This document shows positions 7,610 to 15,677 of a stretch of 64,000 nucleotides of DNA, piece after piece. Each line of letters begins with the position of its first letter. The first letter of the stretch is position 1. A program made the translations under genes and the position numbers. Origin of the DNA: Xanthobacter sp. NM-25 (GTDB lineage: Bacteria > Pseudomonadota > Alphaproteobacteria > Rhizobiales > Xanthobacteraceae); contig NZ_JACBFS010000002.1 in NCBI RefSeq assembly GCF_022138605.1, forward strand, positions 186,001 to 250,000. The letters run 5' to 3'. The notes under the pieces are model-generated. The model made no database searches. It had not been told where the DNA came from and saw nothing but the letters and a program-made list of their open reading frames with translations.

Positions 7610-8482
7610 TCAGGCCGGAAAGCCGAACAGGCGCGCCGGATTCTCCACCAGGATCTTGACCCGCTCCGCCTCGCTCAGGGTGTAGCTGTAGAGCAGTTCC
7701 AGCAGGTCCGCGTCATTGGGGGGCTGCTTCACCGACACGGGATGGGGCCAGTCGCTGCCCCAGATCACCCGGTCGGGCGCGGCCTCGATATAGGTGCGGG
7801 CCAGCGGGATCATGTCGGCCCACGGCGGCCCCGCCTTCGAGGTCTTCTCCCCCAGCGACAGCATCACATAGAAATTGCCGCGGGTGAGCAGGTCCAACAC
7901 CTTCTGACAGGAGGGATCCTCCCGCCCCTTGGTGAGGTCGGGGCGGCCCATGTGGTCGATCACCACCGGCACCTCCAGCGCCTCGAACGGGGTGACCTGG
8001 GCCGCGACGCCCGCCGCCTCCGGCTGGATCTTCACATACCAGCCCAGCGCCTTCACCTGCTCCAGGGCGCGCTTGAACTCCGCATCCGACAGGCTCACGC
8101 CCAGCCCCTGACGGGAAAAGCGGGCTCCGCGAATACCGGCGGCGTGGAGATCCGCCAGGTCTTCATCGCTCGCCGAGGCGAACACCGCCGCATTGGCACA
8201 GCCGCGATAATTGGGGCCGGCGACCTTCAGCGCATCCACCACCACCCGGTGGTCGGCGCCATAGGTGGTGGCCTGCACGATCACGCCCCGGGTGAAGCCC
8301 AGAGCCTTGTGCATGCGCAGCCCCGCCTCGATGGTCGCGCTCGGCATCTCATAAACCGCCCCTTCCCGCACCGGGTAAATCGCGGGGTCGCCGAACACGT
8401 GGAACTGGCTGTCGCAGGCGTTGGCCGGCGGTAGCAGTGCCGGCGTGCGGGGATTGGGGTCGAAGGGGAAATACTGGGGCAC
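7610..8482 (-). CDS. Amidohydrolase family protein, 2-pyrone-4,6-dicarboxylate lactonase (LigI)-like
   Basis: This 290-residue TIM-barrel metal hydrolase starts at GTG 8482, six bases after a GGGAGG site. It shows CDSQFHVFGD (an HxH-like opening strand), VIDHMGRPDL and the barrel-end Asp in GSDWPHP. These are landmarks of the amidohydrolase-2 group that includes LigI lactonase and ACMSD decarboxylase. Length is closer to LigI. It is the last gene of the minus-strand run that begins with the flavin reductase at 11325. Hydrolysis of a pyrone or lactone intermediate is likely; the substrate is unproven. Confidence 0.72.
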   Translation of the reverse strand: MPQYFPFDPNPRTPALLPPANACDSQFHVFGDPAIYPVREGAVYEMPSATIEAGLRMHKALGFTRGVIVQATTYGADHRVVVDALKVAGPNYRGCANAAVFASASDEDLADLHAAGIRGARFSRQGLGVSLSDAEFKRALEQVKALGWYVKIQPEAAGVAAQVTPFEALEVPVVIDHMGRPDLTKGREDPSCQKVLDLLTRGNFYVMLSLGEKTSKAGPPWADMIPLARTYIEAAPDRVIWGSDWPHPVSVKQPPNDADLLELLYSYTLSEAERVKILVENPARLFGFPA

Positions 8483-8512
8483 CTGGGGCCTCCCTGAAGA
8501 AAGTACCGCGCC

Positions 8513-8902
8513 TCAGGCGCCGATCACCGCGAGAAAATCGAGCTGGATGAGCATGCCGGCGCCGAGCGCCTCGGCCTGGATGGCCTGGCGCGCCGGGCGA
8601 TCTTCCGCATGGGGGAACATGGCGAGCCATTCCGCATTGAGCGGCGCGCGCTGGCTGCGATCCACCATCCAAACAGTGACCTTCACAATGTCATCCACGG
8701 TACCGCCGCCGGCCTCGACGATGGCCCGCATGTGCTTGAACATGAAGGCGCATTGCTCTTCCAGGGTCGGCGCCACCTTGCCGGTGGCGGGATCGAGCCC
8801 ATAGACAATGCCGGAGGTGAGGATGTTGCCCACCCGGCAAGCCACCGGAATGGGATTGGCGTGGCCGAAGGCGTCCAGATAGATGGATGTGCGTTTTGCC
8901 AT
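8513..8902 (-). CDS. RidA/YjgF/YER057c family protein (possible enamine or 2-aminomuconate deaminase)
   Basis: The 129-residue product has the full length of a RidA trimer subunit, with blocks GLDPATGKVAPTLEEQCAFMFKHMRAIVE and DDIVKVTVWM. Most RidA proteins hydrolyse reactive enamines/imines, and one branch is 2-aminomuconate deaminase of the 2-aminophenol and 3-hydroxyanthranilate routes. The usual conserved Arg near the C-terminus is not obvious here. It lies 7 bp behind the hydratase gene, within an operon of ring-fission-type enzymes, so a pathway deaminase role is possible. Confidence 0.72.
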   Translation of the reverse strand: MAKRTSIYLDAFGHANPIPVACRVGNILTSGIVYGLDPATGKVAPTLEEQCAFMFKHMRAIVEAGGGTVDDIVKVTVWMVDRSQRAPLNAEWLAMFPHAEDRPARQAIQAEALGAGMLIQLDFLAVIGA

Positions 8903-8909
8903 GGCAGCC

Positions 8910-9767
8910 TCACGCGAAATGGCAGGTCACCGAGCCGAGCGGCCCGAGATCGGCATGGATGGTGTCGCCCTTGCGGATATCCACGGGGCGGATGAAGGAG
9001 CCCGCCAGCACCACGTGCCCGGCCTCCAGGGTGACGCCATGGGGCGCGAGACGGTTGGCGAGCCAGGCGATGCCTTGGGCCGGATGGTTGAGCACACCGG
9101 CGGAGACGCCAGTCTCCTCGATCTCGCCGTTGCGATAGAGCAGGCCCGCCACCCAGCGCAGGTCCACGTCGAGCGGCCGCACCGGGCGCCCGCCGGTGAC
9201 GATGCCGCAATTGGCAGCGTTGTCGGCGATGGTGTCACGCACGGTACGGGTGGCACCGGTCTGAGGGTCCACCCGCTCGATGCGGGCATCGAGGATCTCG
9301 ATGGCCGGCACCACGAAATCGGTGGCGTTGAGCACGTCATAAATGGTGCAACCGACGCCCGGCAACGCGCGCTTCAGCACGAAGGCGAGCTCCATCTCCA
9401 CCCGAGGCTGGATCAGCTGGTCGAACGCGACGGTTCCACCCTCGGGCACGAACATGTCGTCCAGCAGGACGCCATAATCGGGCTCGTTGATCTTTACCGC
9501 CATCTGCATGGCCTTGGAGGTGAGGCCGATCTTATGGCCCTTTACCACCCGGCCTTCGGCCGCCTTCAGCGCCATCCAGGCATGCTGGATGGCGTAGGAA
9601 TCGGCGAGGGTCATCTGCGGCCAGTCAAGGCTCAGCTGGCGGATCTGCACCCGGGTCTTTTCCGCCGTGTTCAGGCGCTGGGCGGCATCGGCCAGGGCCG
9701 CGGCGGGCAGGGTCAGAGCGGGCTTGGCGATGCCGAACTTTGCGATGCCGAACTTGGCGATGCTCAT
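8910..9767 (-). CDS. 2-oxo-hepta-3-ene-1,7-dioate / 2-keto-4-pentenoate hydratase family
   Basis: This 285-residue protein belongs to the MhpD/HpaH/XylJ hydratases, which add water to 2-hydroxydienoates after meta ring cleavage. Family landmarks are KGHKIGLTSKAMQ, the metal-binding region PRVEMELAFVLK, VPAIEILDARI and GSFIRPVDIRKGD. The N-terminus is unusual: the pentapeptide IAKFG is repeated in tandem just after the start, encoded by 15-bp DNA repeats. Its ATG overlaps the stop of the upstream FAH-family gene by 4 bp. The aldolase that would act next is probably the one at 15678. Confidence 0.82.
   Translation of the reverse strand: MSIAKFGIAKFGIAKPALTLPAAALADAAQRLNTAEKTRVQIRQLSLDWPQMTLADSYAIQHAWMALKAAEGRVVKGHKIGLTSKAMQMAVKINEPDYGVLLDDMFVPEGGTVAFDQLIQPRVEMELAFVLKRALPGVGCTIYDVLNATDFVVPAIEILDARIERVDPQTGATRTVRDTIADNAANCGIVTGGRPVRPLDVDLRWVAGLLYRNGEIEETGVSAGVLNHPAQGIAWLANRLAPHGVTLEAGHVVLAGSFIRPVDIRKGDTIHADLGPLGSVTCHFA
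9726..9764 (-). repeat. In-frame 15-bp tandem repeat at the hydratase N-terminus
   Basis: Two full 15-bp copies (GGCGATGCCGAACTT at 9726-9740, TGCGATGCCGAACTT at 9741-9755) and a partial third lie directly after the start codon. They encode IAKFG repeats. The number of copies could vary by slippage without breaking the frame. Confidence 0.7.
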
Positions 9768-10627
9768 GGCCGCACCTCATCCACCACGCCATTGCGCAAC
9801 ACACCGATGCCCGGCACCTCGACTTCCACCACGTCCCCCGGCACGAGCCAGCGCGGCGGATCAAAGCGCACACCGGCGCCGGTGGGCGTGCCGGTCAGCA
9901 CGATGTCGCCGGGCATGAGGGTGGCGAAGGTGGACAGATAGGCGATGATGGCGTCGAAGGGGAACATCAGCCGCGCCGTGGTGTCGTGCTGGCGCACCTC
10001 GCCATTGACCCGCGTGGTCAGCTCCAATTCGGAGAAGGGATCGAGCGCATCGGCGGTGACGATCCAGGGGCCGATCGCGCCGGAGCGATCGAAATTCTTG
10101 CCCTGGGTCACGTTGAACTTGCCGTGGCGCAGCCAGTCGCGCACCGTGCCTTCATTGGCCAAAGTGAGGCCGAAGATGTGTTTTGCCGCATCCTCCCGCG
10201 CGATGTGGCGCCCCGCCTTGCCGACAACGAAGGCGATCTCGCCCTCGTAATCGAGCTGGGTGGAAACGAAGGGCCGCTCCACAGGCTGATCGTGGCCGAC
10301 GAAAGAGGTGGCGCAACGGCAGAACAGGCTCGGATACTTGGGCGCATCCGACCCGTCCCTGTATTCGGCATTGCGATCGGCGTAATTCACGCCGATGCAC
10401 CAGATTTTCTGCGGCGCGATCACCGGCGGCAGCAGATCCACATCGGCCAGGGCGAAGTCCGGGGCCGCATCGGCCACCACGGCCGGCGCGGCGGCGAGCC
10501 CATCACCGGCGATGAAGGCGAGCAGCGTGGGGAAGGACGGGAGCCGGGAGGACAGATCGATCACCCGATCATCCACGACGGCGCCATAGCCGGGCACGCC
10601 GGCCTTCAGATAGCTTGCGAGTTTCAT
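9764..10627 (-). CDS. Fumarylacetoacetate hydrolase (FAH) family protein
   Basis: The 287-residue protein has the two-domain FAH layout: a variable N-terminal domain (MKLASYLKAGVPGYG) and a catalytic domain from about residue 75. That domain shows IGVNYADRNAE, the metal-binding QLDYEGEIAFVVGK and TGTPTGAGV near the end. Relatives hydrolyse acylpyruvates or decarboxylate/isomerise 5-oxopent-3-ene-1,2,5-tricarboxylate (HpaG). ATG 10627 follows AAAAGGATCCGAC. Next to an HpaH-like hydratase and with an HpcH-like aldolase at 15678, an HpaG-like role in a homoprotocatechuate-type route is the best guess. Confidence 0.82.
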   Translation of the reverse strand: MKLASYLKAGVPGYGAVVDDRVIDLSSRLPSFPTLLAFIAGDGLAAAPAVVADAAPDFALADVDLLPPVIAPQKIWCIGVNYADRNAEYRDGSDAPKYPSLFCRCATSFVGHDQPVERPFVSTQLDYEGEIAFVVGKAGRHIAREDAAKHIFGLTLANEGTVRDWLRHGKFNVTQGKNFDRSGAIGPWIVTADALDPFSELELTTRVNGEVRQHDTTARLMFPFDAIIAYLSTFATLMPGDIVLTGTPTGAGVRFDPPRWLVPGDVVEVEVPGIGVLRNGVVDEVRP

Positions 10628-10689
10628 GTCGGATCCTTTTGCCAAGGGGCTGCGCCGGAGGCAGCGGGCGGCAACTGGCGCGGCGCGCG

Positions 10690-11325
10690 TCAGGATTTCG
10701 GGGTCTGGGCAATGGCCGTCAGGGTCACCACCTCGCCCAGGGTCGCGTAGTTCGGACCGCCCAGGCGGCAGATGGGGTTGAGCTCCAGCGTATCGATCTT
10801 GCCGTTGCGGGCGAGGCCGTCGCGCACGTGGAACATCAGCACCTCGCCGACGATCAGCCGCGAGCGGGTCTCGCCGAACTCGATGCAGCTGCGGAAGCGG
10901 CATTCCATCGCCACCGGAGGCGCGGCGAGGCGCGGCGGCGCCACCTTCTCGCTGGCGATGGTCTCAAGCCCCAGAACCTCCGCCTCGCTCACGTCCGGCG
11001 GATATTCCACGGCGCTGCCATGGACCGCCTCGATGAGGGGCTGGTCGGCGATATGGACCACATATTCTTCGGAACGCAGGATATTCTGCGCGGTGTCCTT
11101 ATACACACCGGCCTTGTGGCCGATGCTGACCGCCACCATGGGCGGCTTGGGGGACACGAAGGTGAACGCGCTGAACGGCGCGACATTGACAGAGCCGGTG
11201 GCCGACAAGGTGGTGATCCAGGCGATGGGCCGCGGCACCACCATTCCGGTCAACAGCTTGTACGCTTCCTCCGCTCCGAGCTCTTCTGGCCGGATTTGCA
11301 TGGTAAGACCCGTAGGCAGGTTCAT
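10690..11325 (-). CDS. Flavin reductase family protein (FMN-binding split barrel)
   Basis: From ATG 11325 (preceded by GCGAAAGGGCATA) the product is 211 residues; ATG 11301 is an alternative. The flavin-binding split barrel is clear: MVVPRPIAWITTLSATGSVNVAPFSAFTFVSPKPPMVAVSIG, then DTAQNILRSEEYVVHI. Such proteins supply reduced FMN to two-component monooxygenases, or act as small-molecule reductases. No partner monooxygenase lies in this operon; the nearest candidates are the IacA-like proteins at 21476 and 28814. It is the first gene of the minus-strand operon and is transcribed divergently from the TTT binding protein, with two IclR-type palindromes between them. Confidence 0.8.
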   Translation of the reverse strand: MNLPTGLTMQIRPEELGAEEAYKLLTGMVVPRPIAWITTLSATGSVNVAPFSAFTFVSPKPPMVAVSIGHKAGVYKDTAQNILRSEEYVVHIADQPLIEAVHGSAVEYPPDVSEAEVLGLETIASEKVAPPRLAAPPVAMECRFRSCIEFGETRSRLIVGEVLMFHVRDGLARNGKIDTLELNPICRLGGPNYATLGEVVTLTAIAQTPKS

Positions 11326-11380
11326 TATGCCCTTTCGCTTAAGGCGCGCACCCGCCGCGCGGCAAGCCCGCCCCGCCGGA

Positions 11381-11399
11381 ATTTCCATCATATGAAAAA
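11381..11399. promoter_or_regulatory. Imperfect IclR-type operator, flavin-reductase side
   Basis: ATTTCCATCATATGAAAAA has the same TTCCA-N5-TG(G)AA core as two perfect palindromes nearby but differs at two positions of the right arm. Its centre is 84 bp, about eight helical turns, from the perfect site at 11465-11483. Cooperative binding across the divergent promoter region is therefore possible. Confidence 0.5.
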
Positions 11400-11464
11400 G
11401 CGATAAGCTCCCCAGCGTCACGCACCCCGTCATTCCACCGGTCCCCGCGAAAATCTCCGCGCGG

Positions 11465-11483
11465 ATTTCCACGATGTGGAAAT
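11465..11483. promoter_or_regulatory. Perfect IclR-type operator between flavin reductase and TTT genes
   Basis: ATTTCCACGATGTGGAAAT is a perfect palindrome with 8-bp arms and a 3-bp centre. It matches the palindrome over the start of the IclR gene at 15586-15602. It lies 121 bp before the TTT binding-protein start and 140 bp from the divergent flavin-reductase start. It probably controls one or both promoters. Confidence 0.65.
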
Positions 11484-11603
11484 TCAACCGAGGGACCGTT
11501 GTCGCCCTCGAGACGAGCCCGTATCTCGAAGCCAAAACGAGCAAACTCGCATCGCGACGCGGGGCGCCACGGCGACCCCTCCGCGACCCAAGGGAGGAAG
11601 ACC

Positions 11604-12578
11604 ATGTTCCAACATCTGTTGCGCGCCGGCGCCGTGCTGGGCCTTGCCGCCGCGTTGATCAGCCCCGCCGCCGCCCAGGCCTGGCCCGACAAGACCGTGC
11701 GCCTGGTGGTGCCCTATCCGCCCGGCGGCAATGTGGACAGCGCCGCGCGCATCGTCGCCGCCAAGCTGCAGGAGCAGTTCGGCAAGCCGTTCGTGGTGGA
11801 AAACAAGCCCGGTGCCGGCGGCATGATCGCCGGCGAGACGGTGGCCCGCGCGGCGCCCGATGGCTACACCCTGTTCGTCGCCGCCAACGGCCCGCTGATC
11901 TTCAGCCCCATCATCTTCGGCCGCACCCCCTACCAGTGGCAGAAGGACTTCGAGCCCATCAGCTCCATCTCCTTCACGCCGCTGGTGCTGCAGGTGAACC
12001 CGGCGGTGGCGGCGAAGACGGCGCAGGACTTCCTTGCCCTCGCCAAGACCGCCAATCCGCCGCTCATCATGGCCTCGCCCGGCGCCGGCACCACCAACCA
12101 CCTTACCAGCGAGCTGCTGCAGCAGCTGAGCGGCGCCAAGTGGACCACCGTACACTACAAGGGCAACGCCCCCGCCACCACGGACGTTCTGGCCGGCCGC
12201 GCCCAGTTCAACTTCGATCAGATCTCGGTGGCCCTGCCCTATGTGAAGGAGGGCAAGACCCGCGCCCTCGCCGTCACTTCGGCGCAGCGCCTGCCCCAGC
12301 TGCCGGACGTGCCGACCCTTCAGGAAGTCGGCTTTGCCGATTTCGAGGCCTCCACCTTCACCGGCCTGTTCGCCCCCGCCAAGACCCCGAAGCCCGTGGT
12401 GGACACCTTGAGCGCCGCGCTGCAGAAGGTCCTCGCCGAGCCGGAGGTGAAGGAGCGCTTCGCGGCCATGGGGGCCGAGGCCCGCGGCATGGCCCCCGAC
12501 GCCTTCGCCGCCTATGTGGCCAAGGTGGATGCCCGTTGGACGCCGGTCATCAAGCAGGCCAACATCACCGCCAACTGA
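11604..12578 (+). CDS. tctC: TTT-family periplasmic substrate-binding protein (Bug/TctC)
   Basis: The 324-residue product starts at ATG 11604 after AGGGAGGAAGACC. A signal peptide of about 25 residues ends near PAAAQA-WP. The mature protein has the Bug-family opening VRLVVPYPPGGNVDSAARIVA and the loop NKPGAGGMIAGETVARAAPDGYTL. Bug proteins bind di- and tricarboxylates, nicotinate, terephthalate and other aromatic acids with high affinity for the TctAB carrier. The tctB and tctA genes follow after an intrinsic-terminator-like hairpin. IclR-type palindromes upstream suggest induction with the catabolic genes. Confidence 0.88.
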   Translation: MFQHLLRAGAVLGLAAALISPAAAQAWPDKTVRLVVPYPPGGNVDSAARIVAAKLQEQFGKPFVVENKPGAGGMIAGETVARAAPDGYTLFVAANGPLIFSPIIFGRTPYQWQKDFEPISSISFTPLVLQVNPAVAAKTAQDFLALAKTANPPLIMASPGAGTTNHLTSELLQQLSGAKWTTVHYKGNAPATTDVLAGRAQFNFDQISVALPYVKEGKTRALAVTSAQRLPQLPDVPTLQEVGFADFEASTFTGLFAPAKTPKPVVDTLSAALQKVLAEPEVKERFAAMGAEARGMAPDAFAAYVAKVDARWTPVIKQANITAN

Positions 12579-12605
12579 GGCGGCTCTTCCCGCAAGACCG
12601 AAATC

Positions 12606-12640
12606 CGCCCGGCCGGCACCTGTCTGGCCGGGCGCCTTTT
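12606..12640 (+). terminator. Hairpin plus TTTT between tctC and tctB (partial terminator)
   Basis: CGCCCGGCC (12606-12614) pairs with GGCCGGGCG (12626-12634), with an 11-nt loop, then CCTTTT. It looks like a weak intrinsic terminator that would lower tctBA relative to the binding protein, a usual stoichiometry for these carriers. Confidence 0.6.
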
Positions 12641-12714
12641 CCTGACACCGACGGACGCGGCACCCCTGCGGCGGCACCGCGCCCCCGCCTTCGCGACGAT
12701 GGAGGACGCACACA

Positions 12715-13158
12715 ATGATCGCGAACAAGAGGGATGTCCTCGCCGGCCTGATGTTCGTCGGCATCGGCGTCTTTGTCTTCATCTTCGCGCAGGACTACGG
12801 CATCGGCACCGCCGCCCATCTCGGGCCGGGCGTTTTCCCCATGCTGCTGTCCGCCCTGCTGACCCTGCTCGGCCTCGCCATCACCGTCGTCGCCCTGCGC
12901 GACCACACCCGGACCCACGTCACCCTGTCCTGGCGGCCGCTGCTCGTCATCTCGGCGGCGCTGCTGCTGTTCGGCTTCGGCCTCGACAGCCTCGGCCTGT
13001 TCATGGTGGTGGCGCTTCTGGTGGTCATCAGCCGCTTTGCCCGGGCAGGCGAGAACATCATCGAGAGCGTCATCCTGGCGCTGGTGGTGGCTGCCGTCGC
13101 GAGCCTCGTCTTCGTCGTCGCCCTGGGCCTGCCGGTCCCCCTGTGGCCCACCTTCTGA
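12715..13158 (+). CDS. tctB: TTT transporter small membrane subunit TctB
   Basis: This 147-residue integral membrane protein has four hydrophobic spans and the family opening LAGLMFVGIGVFVFIFAQDYGIGTAAHLGPGVFP. That is the standard size and layout of TctB, which pairs with TctA to form the sodium- or proton-coupled carrier. ATG 12715 follows a GGAGGACGCACACA site. The gap to tctA is only 12 bp. Confidence 0.87.
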   Translation: MIANKRDVLAGLMFVGIGVFVFIFAQDYGIGTAAHLGPGVFPMLLSALLTLLGLAITVVALRDHTRTHVTLSWRPLLVISAALLLFGFGLDSLGLFMVVALLVVISRFARAGENIIESVILALVVAAVASLVFVVALGLPVPLWPTF

Positions 13159-13170
13159 GGACCCGCGCCC

Positions 13171-14685
13171 ATGAGCTTCCTCGACAATCTTTCGCTGGGC
13201 TTCTCCGTCGCGCTCAGCCTCCACAATCTCGCCTACTGCTTCCTGGGCACGCTGCTCGGTACCGCCATCGGCGTGCTGCCGGGGCTTGGTCCGGTCGCCA
13301 CCATCTCCATGCTGCTGCCCATCACTTTCGGGCTCGACCCCACGACGGCGCTGATCCTGCTGGCGGGCATCTATTACGGCGCGCAGTACGGTGGCTCCAC
13401 CACCGCCATCCTGGTCAACCTGCCGGGCGAGACCTCCTCGGTGGTCACCGCCATCGACGGGTACCAGATGGCCCGCCAGGGCCGCGCCCGCGAGGCGCTG
13501 ATGGTGGCAGCGCTGGGCTCGTTCTTCGCCGGCACCGTGGGCACATTGCTGATCGCCGCTTTTGCCCCGGGCCTGTCAGAGCTTGCTCTGGGCTTCGGCG
13601 CGCCGGAATACTTCTCGTTGATGGTGCTCGGCCTCATCGCCGCGGTGGTGCTGGCCCACGGCTCGCTGCTGAAGGCCATCGCCATGGTGGTGCTGGGGTT
13701 GGTGCTGGGCCTTGTGGGTACCGACGTGAACAGCGGCGCCCTGCGCTTCACCTTCGGGCTGCCGGACCTGTTCGACGGCATCGATTTCGTGGCGGTGGCC
13801 ATGGGCCTGTTCGGCATTGCCGAGGTGATCTCCAACCTGGAGCGCGCTGATGCTGCTCGCGGCACCGTCAGCCTCGGCAAGACCGGGGGCTTCTTCCTCT
13901 CCCGCGCCGATTTCCGAGCGGCCTGGCCGGCAGCGGTGCGCGGCACCGGCATCGGCGCCATTCTCGGCATCCTGCCCGGCGGCGGCGCCATCCTCGGCTC
14001 GTTCGCCAGCTACATGCTGGAAAAGCGCATCGCCCGGGATCCAAGCCGCTTCGGTAAGGGCGCCATCGAGGGTGTCGCCGGCCCGGAATCCGCCAACAAC
14101 GCGGGGGCCCAGACCTCCTTCATTCCCATGCTCACCCTGGGCCTGCCCTCCAATGCGGTGATGGCCATGATGATCGGCGCGCTGATCATCCACAACATCC
14201 AGCCCGGACCGCAGGTCATGACCTCCAATCCGACGCTGTTCTGGGGCCTCATCGCCTCCATGTGGATCGGCAATGCGTTGCTGGTGATCTTGAACCTGCC
14301 GCTGATCGGGGTCTGGGTGAGCATGCTGAAGATCCCTTATCGCATGCTCTATCCGGCCATCCTGGTGCTGTGCGCCATCGGCGTCTATTCGGTCAGCAAC
14401 TCCACCGCGCTCATCTATGTGATGACCATCTTCGGCATCGCCGGCTATGTGCTGATGAAGCTGCAGTGCGAGCCCGCGCCATTGCTGCTCGGCTTCGTGC
14501 TCGGCCCCATGATGGAGGAGAACCTGCGGCGGGCGCTCACCATGTCGCAGGGCAATGCGGCGGTGTTCTTCACCCAGCCGGTGTCCCTCATCCTGCTGCT
14601 GGTGGCGGCCGCCTTGCTGGTGGTGATGGCGGTGCCCCGGGCCGCCAAGGTGCGCGGCGAGGCGTTCGAGGAAGAGGCATCCTGA
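13171..14685 (+). CDS. tctA: TTT transporter large membrane subunit TctA
   Basis: The 504-residue protein has about 11-12 membrane spans. The diagnostic TctA motifs are GVLPGLGPVATISMLLP near residue 33, YYGAQYGGSTTAILVNLPGE near residue 68, and PGGGAILGSFASYMLEK with GPESANNAGAQTSFIPMLTLGLP in the second half. Together with TctC and TctB it imports a carboxylate across the inner membrane. It ends 28 bp from the convergent IclR gene. The substrate is presumably the acid degraded by the adjoining hydratase/aldolase route. Confidence 0.9.
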   Translation: MSFLDNLSLGFSVALSLHNLAYCFLGTLLGTAIGVLPGLGPVATISMLLPITFGLDPTTALILLAGIYYGAQYGGSTTAILVNLPGETSSVVTAIDGYQMARQGRAREALMVAALGSFFAGTVGTLLIAAFAPGLSELALGFGAPEYFSLMVLGLIAAVVLAHGSLLKAIAMVVLGLVLGLVGTDVNSGALRFTFGLPDLFDGIDFVAVAMGLFGIAEVISNLERADAARGTVSLGKTGGFFLSRADFRAAWPAAVRGTGIGAILGILPGGGAILGSFASYMLEKRIARDPSRFGKGAIEGVAGPESANNAGAQTSFIPMLTLGLPSNAVMAMMIGALIIHNIQPGPQVMTSNPTLFWGLIASMWIGNALLVILNLPLIGVWVSMLKIPYRMLYPAILVLCAIGVYSVSNSTALIYVMTIFGIAGYVLMKLQCEPAPLLLGFVLGPMMEENLRRALTMSQGNAAVFFTQPVSLILLLVAAALLVVMAVPRAAKVRGEAFEEEAS

Positions 14686-14713
14686 CATTCCCCGCGGCGG
14701 GGCGCCTCCCGCG

Positions 14714-15592
14714 TCAGCCGCGGGGCCTTGGCCGATCGGCCTTGGCGCTGTCCTGCAGGGCGCTGGAGAGCTCCGCCGCCGCCCGCTGGAACGAGCTGAC
14801 GAGCCCCGCGATACGGCTCACCGGAAGCCGCTGGCGGATGGTGATGGTGCTCACCGCCGCCACCGGATTGCCTGCGAGATCAAAGACCGGAAAGGCGAGC
14901 GCACGGGTCGAGCGGACGATGGCGGGATCGGCATAGACATAGCCGGCCTCCCGCGACTTCACGAGCCGCGCCGTCAGCGCCTCCAGCGTCACCTGATAGG
15001 GCGCGAAACGGGGGGCGTTGGCTTTGAGAATGGCGCTCGCCTTGGCTGGTGGCAGCGCCGACAGGATGGCCATGCCGCCCACGCTCACCCCGAGCGGGCG
15101 CCGCGAGCCCACGCCGATGGACAGCACCTGCACCGGATAGGCCCCGATCCGCCGATCGGCGCAGACGGAATCGTAGCCACTGCGCACGGTGAGGAAGATG
15201 GCGTCGCCCACCTCCTGCGACAGGCGCGTGAGAATGGGCTCGGCCACCTCGGTGAGGCCCGGACGGGCGCGGGTGGAGAGGCCCAGCAGCGCCACTTCCG
15301 CGCCGATCACATAGCGCCGGCCCGAGGGCAGGCGCTCCACCGCGCCCTCCTCCATCAGCACCTGCAGCATGCGATAGACGGTGGGGGGCGGCAGGCCGAT
15401 ATCCTCGGCGATCTCTGTGAGCCGCAGGCCACCGGAGCCATTGTTCGCGAGCAGCCGCAGCACCGCGAAAGCGCGATGGATGCTGCGCGCGCCGGTCACC
15501 GTATTGTTGGGGGCACGGCCGGCGTTGCGCGGCTCGCGCTCCACCCCGCCGGGCGTGTGGGCGACCGCCCTGTGGGCGCTGCGTTCTTCCAT
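14714..15592 (-). CDS. IclR-family transcriptional regulator
   Basis: The product is 292 residues from ATG 15592. The winged helix-turn-helix lies around residues 33-100 (SIHRAFAVLRLLANNGSGGLRLTEIAEDIGLPPPTVYRML). The C-terminal effector domain has VSVGGMAILSALPPAKA and VGSRRPLG-type segments. The start codon lies inside a perfect TTCCA-N5-TGGAA palindrome, so autoregulation by occlusion is likely. The same palindrome recurs at 11465 and, imperfectly, at 11381, which links it to the TTT and ring-fission operons. It is divergent from the aldolase gene at 15678. Confidence 0.85.
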   Translation of the reverse strand: MEERSAHRAVAHTPGGVEREPRNAGRAPNNTVTGARSIHRAFAVLRLLANNGSGGLRLTEIAEDIGLPPPTVYRMLQVLMEEGAVERLPSGRRYVIGAEVALLGLSTRARPGLTEVAEPILTRLSQEVGDAIFLTVRSGYDSVCADRRIGAYPVQVLSIGVGSRRPLGVSVGGMAILSALPPAKASAILKANAPRFAPYQVTLEALTARLVKSREAGYVYADPAIVRSTRALAFPVFDLAGNPVAAVSTITIRQRLPVSRIAGLVSSFQRAAAELSSALQDSAKADRPRPRG

Positions 15593-15602
15593 GATATGGA
15601 AG
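15586..15602. promoter_or_regulatory. Perfect IclR-type operator over the iclR start codon
   Basis: CTTCCATGATATGGAAG is a perfect 7-bp-arm palindrome. It spans the iclR initiation codon (15590-15592) and lies 76 bp before the divergent aldolase gene. Bound regulator could block its own gene and govern the aldolase promoter. Confidence 0.65.
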
Positions 15603-15677
15603 TTGCCGTGATCCGCCCTTGTCCGCAAGGGGCCGAACGCCGATACCGCCAGCAAAAGCGTCAGGAGGGAGAGAACC

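Noticed and set aside
14694..14726. CCCCGCGGC/GCCGCGGGG stem between tctA and the IclR gene
   Set aside because: The right arm lies inside the IclR coding end, the loop is about 15 nt and no T-run is present. Not convincing as a terminator.
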